Source: JBCBZH01 sp039815415 (lineage in GTDB: Bacteria; Bacteroidota; Rhodothermia; Rhodothermales; Rubricoccaceae). From it: a stretch of DNA of 6,820 nt. This document shows positions 1 to 5,367 of the stretch, piece after piece. The stretch's first letter is position 1; each line of letters opens with the position of its first letter. The stretch is taken from the NCBI GenBank assembly GCA_039815415.1, contig JBCBZH010000245.1, forward strand, positions 1 to 6,820, given 5' to 3'. Made by a program: the position numbers and the translations under genes. Under the pieces are notes generated by a model, which saw nothing but the letters and a program-made list of their open reading frames with translations, did no database searches and was not told the origin of the DNA.

Positions 1-1
1 C

Positions 2-91
2 CCGATTGGTGTATTGAATGAGTGCCGGAATATCCGAAGCAAAGAACGATTCTCCGTCACCGTACCCCAGCACCAGCGGGCAATGTTGGCG
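2..91 (-). other. glmS: GlmS-like fragment joined in frame to the ATPase
   Basis: The last 30 codons of the left-edge frame read RQHCPLVLGYGDGES, then FFASDIPAL and IQYTNR. This matches the conserved middle of the glutaminase (GATase_6) domain of glucosamine-fructose-6-phosphate aminotransferase, whose usual pattern is SPLVIGLG-x-GE-x-F-x-ASD-x-PA-x-L-x-x-T-R. A P1B ATPase would instead continue after STPAAV with a segment leading to the DKTGT loop. By hand count G+C is 49 of 90 here (29 of 60 in the outer 60 bases) against 61 of 90 in the next 90 bases. The rest of GlmS, including its N-terminal Cys nucleophile, is absent. A chimeric contig or read end is the likeliest cause; a real recombination junction cannot be excluded. 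Confidence 0.7.
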
Positions 92-928
92 AACCGCTGC
101 GGGCGTCGAGATGACGAGAGCACACGGGCTGGCGGCCACCATAAGCGTCATGGCGCGGTAGAACGATGGCTCGAAGGCGGCCTGCCAGCCCACCATGGGC
201 ACTGCGATGGCCGCCGCCGTCAGCGCGAGCACGCCCAGCACGTAGGGCTGCTCGAAGCGGTCGATCAGGCGTTGTGTCTCGGCTTTCTGCGCCTGCGCAT
301 CCTCCACGAGCGCGATCACCCGCGCGATGGCACTCTCAGAAGCGGGGCGCGTGACGCGCACCTCGAGGGCGCCTCCGCCCACGGTCGTCCCGCCAAACAC
401 CTCATTGCCGGGCGCTTTCTGAATCGGGACGCTCTCGCCCGTCAGCGAGGCCTGGTCCACCTCGGCCTGTCCGTCGAGCACGACGCCGTCCAGCGGGAGG
501 CGGTCGCCGGGCCTCACCAGGACAACATCGCCCACCGAGACGGCCTCGACCGCCAGCTCGATCCACTCGGAGCCACGTCGCACACGCGCCGTGTCCGGGC
601 GAATGTCCATGAGCGCCTCGATGGCCGAGCGGCTGCGCCCGAGTGCGATGTGCTGGAGGACGTTCGAGAGCGAGAACAGGAACAGCAGCATCGCTCCCTC
701 GAAGGGCGCCCCGATGGCAAGCGCGCCGAGCGCCGCCAGGATCATCAGCAGGTCGATGTCGAGCGTGCGTTCCTGCAGGGAGGCCCACCCGGCCCGGAAG
801 CCAAACCATCCGCCGAAGGCATACGCGACCGCGTAGAAGCTCGAGCTGGCGAGACCTGCACCGCGCCACTCCGCCAGCCCGCCGCCGACGAGCCCGATCA
901 GCGCCAACCCGACGAAGACAGCTTCCAT
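2..928 (-). CDS. Heavy-metal P-type ATPase (P1B-4-like, SPC motif), 5' part only
   Basis: Membrane cation pump of the P1B family, which moves transition-metal ions across the inner membrane using ATP. From ATG at 928 the frame is open to the window edge (309 codons). No cytosolic HMA metal-binding domain precedes the membrane part. Hydrophobic segments lie near residues 4-19, 31-47, 56-73 and 76-92. The actuator domain follows with TGES at 163-166, then a helix pair near 229-245 and 257-275 carrying ASPCALVISTP. The ion-site motif is SPC (267-269), not CPC; with the missing HMA domain this fits the P1B-4 group (Co2+, Fe2+ or Zn2+ export in known members), so substrate is inferred. The phosphorylation DKTGT, nucleotide domain and last helices are not present. 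After V279 (about position 92) the sequence stops being ATPase-like and becomes GlmS-like; see the separate entry. It lies 87 nt downstream of USP-A on the same strand. No Shine-Dalgarno is visible; an in-frame GTG at 1015 is the alternative start. Confidence 0.88.
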   Translation of the reverse strand, partial: MEAVFVGLALIGLVGGGLAEWRGAGLASSSFYAVAYAFGGWFGFRAGWASLQERTLDIDLLMILAALGALAIGAPFEGAMLLFLFSLSNVLQHIALGRSRSAIEALMDIRPDTARVRRGSEWIELAVEAVSVGDVVLVRPGDRLPLDGVVLDGQAEVDQASLTGESVPIQKAPGNEVFGGTTVGGGALEVRVTRPASESAIARVIALVEDAQAQKAETQRLIDRFEQPYVLGVLALTAAAIAVPMVGWQAAFEPSFYRAMTLMVAASPCALVISTPAAVRQHCPLVLGYGDGESFFASDIPALIQYTNR

Positions 929-956
929 CCGCCAGGCCGGCGGAGAACGGCCGTTC
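929..956 (-). promoter_or_regulatory. Adjacent hairpin and 12-bp palindrome before the ATPase start
   Basis: Positions 929-943 (plus strand CCGCCAGGCCGGCGG) form a 5-bp stem with a 5-nt loop that directly abuts the ATPase ATG. Positions 945-956 (GAACGGCCGTTC) are a perfect 12-bp palindrome. Together they fill much of the 87-nt gap after USP-A. The palindrome could be an operator for a dimeric regulator, or the pair could form an RNA structure limiting translation or read-through. There is no U-tract after the stem, so it is not a typical terminator. Short GC palindromes also arise by chance in DNA of this composition. Confidence 0.3.
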
Positions 957-1015
957 AGAGCGCGAGCCCGATTGCCATTGGAGAGTGATGTAGAGGGAGC
1001 AATTGCAGAGGCCAC

Positions 1016-1996
1016 TCAGGCTGCGACGCTGGAGTGTGCGCTGCCGTCGCTTGGAATCTCGATGTCGAGGTCGTTGGGGACGATGAGCACTGGGCACTCG
1101 GCCGTCCGCAGCAGGCTTTCGGCCACGCTGCCTAGAACGGCACGCTTCACACCCTGCCACCCATGCGTCCCCACAACGATGAGGTGCGCGCCGGTGTCAG
1201 ACGCCATCGTGCGGAGGGTCTCGACGGGAAGGCCCGGGCGAACGGTGACCTCGGTGTGGAGGTCGATACCCGATTCCTCGCGGAGGATCTCGGCGAACCG
1301 ATTCAGGCTTTCCGTCGCGCTGGCGCGTTCGCGTTCGGCCTGCTTGACACCGATGACGGGTTCTGGCCTCGCGACGTACACGATGTCCAGCGAGGCACGA
1401 TAGGCTCCCGCCAGTCGTGCTGCCCAGTGCATGGCAGGTGTGGGGACCAGCGGGGCTTCGGGGTCCGGGTCGAGGTCCACATCCACGGCGAGCAGCACAC
1501 GCGACGGCGGCCACGTGCGGTTCGCAACCTCCACGTCGAGCGGGCGCACGGTCAGGACCGGGCAGGGCGAGCGCCGGGTGACGGCTTCCGTCACGCTGCC
1601 AAGAACGCCGCGTCGCCAGCCTGTCCGGCCATGCGTGCCCATCACCACGAGGTCAATCTCTTCGTCTCGAATGGTCTCGAGGATGACCTCATCGGCGGGG
1701 CCGTCCGCGACGTCTAGCTCGGTGAGCTCCACCAGCTCGAGCAAGTCATAATCGGGCTCCGGCTCGGGCATAGGAATCCCGAGGTCGGTGTAGACATCTT
1801 CTAGCGTGATCTGAATGAGCCCCGGGCTGGCATCCTGAATGCCCAGCGGAGAGGGGGCCTCGGAGCCAGATGCATGGAGAACGTACAGCTCTGCGGCGAA
1901 GCGGTCTGCGAGATAGGCCGCGTGGCTGTACGCGCCCTCAGCGCAGCTCGAGTAGTCAGTCGGAAATAGGATGCGTCGAACAGTCGGGGCAGGCAT
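1016..1996 (-). CDS. Tandem universal stress protein, ATP-binding type (USP-A)
   Basis: A 326-residue protein with two UspA-fold domains, twice the length of a single-domain USP. Domain 1 begins with RRILFPTDYS (residues 7-16) and carries G120-THG123...G133-S134. Domain 2 begins at RVLLAVDVD (166-174) and carries G276-THG279...G289-S290. Both fit the G-x2-G-x9-G-[S/T] ATP-binding signature and are followed by the usual C/PCPVL strand (SPCPVLTV, AECPVLIV). Cytoplasmic; family members bind ATP and modulate stress survival, but the partner here is unknown. Domain 1 has a strongly acidic stretch at residues 65-116 (19 Asp/Glu, one Arg). The ATG at 1996 was chosen because it sits just before the conserved first beta strand; the frame stays open upstream, but that extension would overlap the nitroreductase. 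It begins 11 nt after the nitroreductase stop, suggesting co-transcription. No Shine-Dalgarno is evident. Confidence 0.93.
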   Translation of the reverse strand: MPAPTVRRILFPTDYSSCAEGAYSHAAYLADRFAAELYVLHASGSEAPSPLGIQDASPGLIQITLEDVYTDLGIPMPEPEPDYDLLELVELTELDVADGPADEVILETIRDEEIDLVVMGTHGRTGWRRGVLGSVTEAVTRRSPCPVLTVRPLDVEVANRTWPPSRVLLAVDVDLDPDPEAPLVPTPAMHWAARLAGAYRASLDIVYVARPEPVIGVKQAERERASATESLNRFAEILREESGIDLHTEVTVRPGLPVETLRTMASDTGAHLIVVGTHGWQGVKRAVLGSVAESLLRTAECPVLIVPNDLDIEIPSDGSAHSSVAA

Positions 1997-2007
1997 GGAC
2001 TCAGGGG

Positions 2008-3051
2008 TCAGGCGACGAGGTCGTCGGGAGTGAGAACAGCAGAAACAGAGCGGCGCGGAGTGCCGTCCGCCTCGATGGGTGTGCCGAGCCGGAACACCAG
2101 CTGGGCATGGCCGCGGCCGATCAGGGCCGAGAGTCGGGTTCGGATCGAAGGGATCTCGGTGGGCTGATTGAAGTAGCTCGCCGCCAGCCCGTGCGAGGCC
2201 GCGAGTAGCAGGATGTGCTGGAGAGCCTGCCCGGCCCGCGTCCAGTCGTGGCGGTGGTCCTGGGGAGTGGTCAGGACAAGAAGTGCAGGGGCCTGGAGAG
2301 CGAGGCGGCGTGCGGCAGAGGCAAGCGAGCGAGCATCCGTATGGAGGTAGCTCAGGCGGTCCCAACCGCCCTGGACATCGTCCGGGACACCATCGGCGCG
2401 GCGGTCGCCGATGGGCCGGAGCCAGGCCCTCAGCTCGTTGACCGCGGCCTCGTCTTCTCCCTGGGTTCGAATGGCCTCAGCGATGAGGTCGGCGAGGGTG
2501 CCTTTCTCGGGCGCTGCGGTGAGGACGTGGAGCTGAGCGTTCTCCTGATCAGCTGCTGCCTTGAGGTCGGTAATCAGGCGCCGGGGCAGGTCGAGGTCCG
2601 CGTAGGGGTCCCGGTTGGTGTGCCGAGCCTTGATGGCCCGGAACAAGGCCTCGTCTCGTTGGGTGGCTCTGGAGGGCCCGGCCAGCCGCAGCGTCGCGAC
2701 GAGGTCGGGGTCATCCTCTGAGCTGGCGTACGTCACGACGGTCGCGAATCCGTAGTGCTGTGACGTGAGGCGGAGCGTGTAGAGCGCGGCACCACATGAG
2801 ATTACCGCCTCGCGGGCTTCTGGATCGATGTGGACGAGCTGGCGGGCGCGGTCGACGAATAGGTCTGCCCGGGCGTGGCCTGGGGCCTCGCGCGTGACGT
2901 GGAAGCGCCACGGCTGCGTGTTCATCACGCTTGGAGCCAGCACGGCCCAGTTGAGCATGGCCGTCAGCTGGGTTTCAGGAGAACCCTCTTGTGGGAAGTC
3001 GGCATCGGTGACGGCGCGAGGGCCGTCGAGGGGGGAGGCAGCGGGGCGCAT
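2008..3051 (-). CDS. Acg-family FMN-binding nitroreductase-fold protein
   Basis: A 347-residue flavoprotein of the nitroreductase superfamily, most like the Acg family (M. tuberculosis Rv2032), which is longer than classical nitroreductases of about 200 residues. Diagnostic segments are LAPSVMNTQPWRF (38-50; N44, Q46 and W48 in the FMN-site signature), RHTNRDPY (133-140), and the C-terminal GLAASYFNQPTEI (278-290) leading to LIGRGHAQLVFRLG (300-313). From what I recall of the Acg family, it resembles a fused nitroreductase dimer that keeps one FMN site, and nitroreductase activity has been hard to show; a flavin-storage or redox-sensing role has been proposed. The substrate is therefore not assigned. 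The ATG at 3051 lies 4 nt after the USP-B stop and the gene ends 11 nt before USP-A, so it sits inside a USP operon. The first 30 residues are polar and not conserved in appearance, so a slightly later start is possible. No signal peptide or membrane segment is seen. Confidence 0.9.
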   Translation of the reverse strand: MRPAASPLDGPRAVTDADFPQEGSPETQLTAMLNWAVLAPSVMNTQPWRFHVTREAPGHARADLFVDRARQLVHIDPEAREAVISCGAALYTLRLTSQHYGFATVVTYASSEDDPDLVATLRLAGPSRATQRDEALFRAIKARHTNRDPYADLDLPRRLITDLKAAADQENAQLHVLTAAPEKGTLADLIAEAIRTQGEDEAAVNELRAWLRPIGDRRADGVPDDVQGGWDRLSYLHTDARSLASAARRLALQAPALLVLTTPQDHRHDWTRAGQALQHILLLAASHGLAASYFNQPTEIPSIRTRLSALIGRGHAQLVFRLGTPIEADGTPRRSVSAVLTPDDLVA

Positions 3052-3055
3052 GGGT

Positions 3056-3937
3056 CTAGGGAAGGGAGGCGCGGAGGGCAGGGCACGTCATGGCCGACCG
3101 CATGGCTGCCAGGAGGCGGTCGGGGGCCTCAGGGCGGTCTGTGGGCCGGCCAATCACCACGAGGTCGGGGTCATCTTCCTGAGCCGCACGGGCGATGGCC
3201 TCGTGCGTTGGCCCCTCCACGAGGCGAATCTCGAGGGGCACCGGAGCGCCGCCTGCCGCGTCCACGAAGCGCTGGACGTATCGGAGCCGCCGGGCTTCGG
3301 GCAACTCGTCGTCCGCCTCTACGGCTTCGCCCCCCCACACAGCCGACTCCGATCCGGCCGAGAGGGCATGAACCACTTCAACGGTCCCGTCCAGCGAGGC
3401 CGCCAGCTCGCGTGCCAGCCGAAGTGCTGTAGCGGACGCCTCGGACAAATCGGTCGGGACGAGCAGGCGCACGCCAGGCGTCAACGCGCTGGCGTCTGCG
3501 TGCAGGTCCGCATCGACGAGCAAGACAGGGCACGCGGCTCTGTGGGCGACCGACAGGGAGATGGATCCTGGCTCCGGGGAGGCCTCCGGCCACGTCGAAG
3601 ACGCCAGCACGACGAGGTCGGTGCGCTGGGACGCGTCCAGAATGCCCCGGATCACGCCCATCGGCTTCGTCACGGTTGCCTGTGTGGGAACACCTCGAGC
3701 CGTGAACCGCGTTGCGAGGCGCTCGAGCCGCGGCCGCGCGCCTTCCTCGTCGGACATCTCGTCCACCTGGAGCCCGGTCGGCGACCAGGAGAGGTGATAG
3801 TGCATGCCCGTTTCCTGGCATACATGAAGCAGCTCCAGGCGAGCGCCCAGCGCCTTGGCGAGGCCCGCCGCATAGCGAGCGGCTTGCGTGGCTGGAGGTG
3901 AGAAGTCAGTCGGGACCAGAATGTGACGGAACGACAT
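3056..3937 (-). CDS. Tandem universal stress protein, degenerate ATP motif (USP-B)
   Basis: A 293-residue, two-domain USP. Domain 1 opens with RHILVPTDFSPPA (4-16) and runs to ACPVLLVDA near 135-143. Domain 2 opens with VRLLVPTDLSEAS (146-158) and ends at CPALRASLP. The fold is clear, but the nucleotide loop is lost in both halves: domain 1 has LASSTWPEASPEPGS (111-125) and domain 2 has GRPTDRPEAPDRLLA (253-267) where G-x2-G-x9-G-[S/T] is expected. USPs without this motif, like E. coli UspA, generally do not bind ATP, so a non-nucleotide role, possibly as a partner of other USPs, is inferred. An aromatic/His patch (MHYHLSW, 45-51) lies in the domain 1 loop. It is the first gene of the leftward unit, starting at the divergent intergenic region. 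Its ATG at 3937 is three codons before the first conserved strand, and there is no Shine-Dalgarno. Confidence 0.92.
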   Translation of the reverse strand: MSFRHILVPTDFSPPATQAARYAAGLAKALGARLELLHVCQETGMHYHLSWSPTGLQVDEMSDEEGARPRLERLATRFTARGVPTQATVTKPMGVIRGILDASQRTDLVVLASSTWPEASPEPGSISLSVAHRAACPVLLVDADLHADASALTPGVRLLVPTDLSEASATALRLARELAASLDGTVEVVHALSAGSESAVWGGEAVEADDELPEARRLRYVQRFVDAAGGAPVPLEIRLVEGPTHEAIARAAQEDDPDLVVIGRPTDRPEAPDRLLAAMRSAMTCPALRASLP

Positions 3938-4169
3938 CGCGGAGGCACCAGATCTGTATCGTTCTGAAGGCTACGGGGCGCGCGACCCCGGTTCTGTCAG
4001 GGGGCGGTGAACGATTTGGGCGCTATTTCCCTAGTGCCAATGTAGGGTCGTCTCCCATGCCGCAGCGGTTGTGTAGGGGGGCACCGGTCGGGGTCCATCG
4101 TGCAGGCCTGTCTTGAGTGGGGAGCCCCCGGATTCATCTTGCTGGATCAGCCTGTTGTCTCCCTTCGCA
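3938..4169. promoter_or_regulatory. Divergent promoter region between USP-B and USP-C
   Basis: These 232 nt separate the leftward USP-B unit from the rightward USP-C gene and must hold the 5' signals of both. No confident -35/-10 pair, DosR-type box or FNR box was found by eye. Visible elements are an inverted repeat CGGGG/CCCCG (3974-3978 and 3986-3990, 7-nt loop), a weak CCCTA/TAGGG pair (4029-4033 and 4043-4047), and TGTGTAGGGG at 4070-4079, which recurs at 5206-5215 in the leader of USP-D. Promoter positions are not assigned. Confidence 0.5.
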
Positions 4170-5096
4170 ATGCTGTCCCCCATTCTCGTCCCGACTGACT
4201 TCTCACCGGCCTCAACGAAGGCGCTCGCCTACGCCCTCGAGCTGGCGACCGCGATGGAGGCAGATGTTCGCCTGCTCCATGTCCTGAACCGGTCGGATCT
4301 AGGCCCTGCGGCCGCCGAGACACAGACTGAAGCGCAGGAGGGCATGGACGAGGCGACCCAGGCGCTCGCGGCGCTTCGCCAACTCGCAGCAACCGCGTCT
4401 GTGTCATTGCCGTGCGTGGTGCGCGAAGGGCGGGTTCCCGCGGAAGAGATCCTGGGTGAGGCGGAAGACATGGACATCGGGCTCATTGTGCTCGGAACGT
4501 GCGGACAGCGGCCTGCACGCCCGGGGCTGGGCGCGGTCGCGAGCGAGATTATCCAATTGGCGCCTTGCGATGTGCTCCTCGTGCCGCATTCGGAGGCGGC
4601 GGCACAGGTCTCCATCCGCCGCATTCTGGTCCCGATCGATTTCTCGGGGGCATCGCGTCCGCTTCTGGCACTGGGGCAGCGCCTCGCGGAAGCGCTGGGC
4701 GCTCAGCTTGACCTCGTTCACGTGTTGGAGCCGCTTCCACACCCCGTCCGATGGCTGGATGAGACGTTGGTTGATCTGGTGCCGGAGATCCAGGAGCGTG
4801 CAGCCACCGCCCTGCGCGCCCTGGCGTCTGGCGTCAGCTCGAGTGTCCTGGGTGGGCTCTATGTGGAACGCGGAAAAGCAGCACCGTCCATTCCTCGAAT
4901 AGCCAAGGCGCTTGAGAGTGATCTCATTCTGCTGGGCCCGCATGCCGAGCGGCCCGTGTTCGACAAGCTGCTCGGAAGCGTGGCCGAAGGCGTGGCCCGG
5001 CGGGCGTCGTGCCCCGTCCTCGTCGCCCGGGCCTCGGCCTCTCCAGATGGGTCGCCGCCTGATGTGAACACGCACAGCTACGAGGCGGCTGCGTAA
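4170..5096 (+). CDS. Tandem universal stress protein, degenerate ATP motif (USP-C)
   Basis: A 308-residue, two-domain USP. Domain 1 starts at SPILVPTDFSPAS (3-15); domain 2 starts at RRILVPIDFSGAS (150-162). In domain 1 the loop is G109-TCG112 followed by an Arg/Pro-rich stretch and A122-V123, so the final G-[S/T] is missing. In domain 2 it is G256-PHA259...G269-S270, so the second glycine is replaced by Ala. ATP binding is therefore doubtful in domain 1 and possibly weakened in domain 2. The CPVL strand is APCDVLLV (131-138) and SCPVLVAR (280-287). The ATG at 4170 directly precedes the first strand; an in-frame TTG at 4113 would add 19 residues unlike any USP and was not used. It is the first gene of the rightward arm, facing USP-B across the shared promoter region. 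The C-terminal tail after residue 288 is Ser/Pro/Asp-rich and probably unstructured. Confidence 0.92.
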   Translation: MLSPILVPTDFSPASTKALAYALELATAMEADVRLLHVLNRSDLGPAAAETQTEAQEGMDEATQALAALRQLAATASVSLPCVVREGRVPAEEILGEAEDMDIGLIVLGTCGQRPARPGLGAVASEIIQLAPCDVLLVPHSEAAAQVSIRRILVPIDFSGASRPLLALGQRLAEALGAQLDLVHVLEPLPHPVRWLDETLVDLVPEIQERAATALRALASGVSSSVLGGLYVERGKAAPSIPRIAKALESDLILLGPHAERPVFDKLLGSVAEGVARRASCPVLVARASASPDGSPPDVNTHSYEAAA

Positions 5097-5367
5097 GCGA
5101 CCCCGCGTTGCCCCAGACATCGTTCTCGTGCGCTCGGATCGTCCGCTCGAGCTGACGGAGGTGCACCCTGCGAGCAGGCTCCTGCCGACCAGAGTATGGA
5201 GGCTGTGTGTAGGGGAGACCCCGGCACGGTAGGGCGGGGGTTCACGCCGGGGAGGTGGGGGGGTGTCTGGCAGGGTGCCAGATCAAAAAGAGACACGTTG
5301 GCTCTCCCCATCCTCTTGGAGTGGTTGTCGAGGGCCCGGCCCCGGCCTGCTCAGCCCCACCGGTCTC
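5097..5367 (+). promoter_or_regulatory. 271-nt leader of the USP-D/USP-E unit with inverted repeats
   Basis: No gene is apparent between USP-C and USP-D. The stretch contains CCTG/CAGG (5167-5170, 5175-5178), the repeated 10-mer TGTGTAGGGG (5206-5215), a long-loop stem CCCCGGC/GCCGGGG (5219-5225, 5246-5252), and a compact palindrome TCTGGCA-GGG-TGCCAGA (5266-5282) followed by an A-run at 5285-5289. The length and structure suggest that USP-D/E has its own promoter or a structured leader rather than simple read-through from USP-C. No U-tract follows any stem, so a classical intrinsic terminator for USP-C is not seen. No convincing -35/-10 pair was found. Confidence 0.45.
5266..5282. promoter_or_regulatory. 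17-nt palindrome upstream of USP-D, candidate operator
   Basis: TCTGGCA and TGCCAGA form perfect 7-nt arms around a GGG spacer, 85 nt before the USP-D ATG. The dyad shape fits the binding site of a dimeric regulator. In RNA it would be a 7-bp stem with a 3-nt loop. No second copy was found in the other intergenic regions, and no regulator gene lies in the window. Confidence 0.35.

Noticed and set aside
14..988. Long open frame on the plus strand antisense to the ATPase
   Set aside because: Its translation is Arg/His-rich with no recognisable domain, while the opposite strand encodes clear P1B ATPase motifs. It is a high-G+C shadow frame.
402..1160. 252-codon minus-strand open frame overlapping USP-A and the ATPase
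   Set aside because: It is in a different frame from both real genes and reads as Arg-rich sequence with no homology signal.
2828..3901. 357-codon plus-strand open frame antisense to the nitroreductase and USP-B
   Set aside because: Low-complexity Arg/Gly-rich translation with no domain; the minus strand carries two well-recognised genes over the same bases.
4034..4040. Minus-strand TTGGCAC resembling a sigma-54 -24 element before USP-B
   Set aside because: No TTGC-type -12 element follows at the correct spacing.
4113..4169. TTG start giving USP-C 19 extra residues
   Set aside because: The extension has no USP character and no ribosome-binding site; the ATG at 4170 directly precedes the conserved first strand.
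5282..5286. ATCAA resembling half of an FNR box
   Set aside because: The partner TTGAT is absent at the required 4-nt spacing; the bases there are GGGTG.
5266..5289. Hairpin plus A-run read as an intrinsic terminator
   Set aside because: On the plus strand the stem is followed by A, not T. On the minus strand the T-run would come before the stem, and no minus-strand gene ends there.
5263..5367. GTG start giving USP-D 35 extra residues
   Set aside because: The added sequence is Gly/Pro/Ser-rich, overlaps the TCTGGCA dyad and is unlike USP N-termini.
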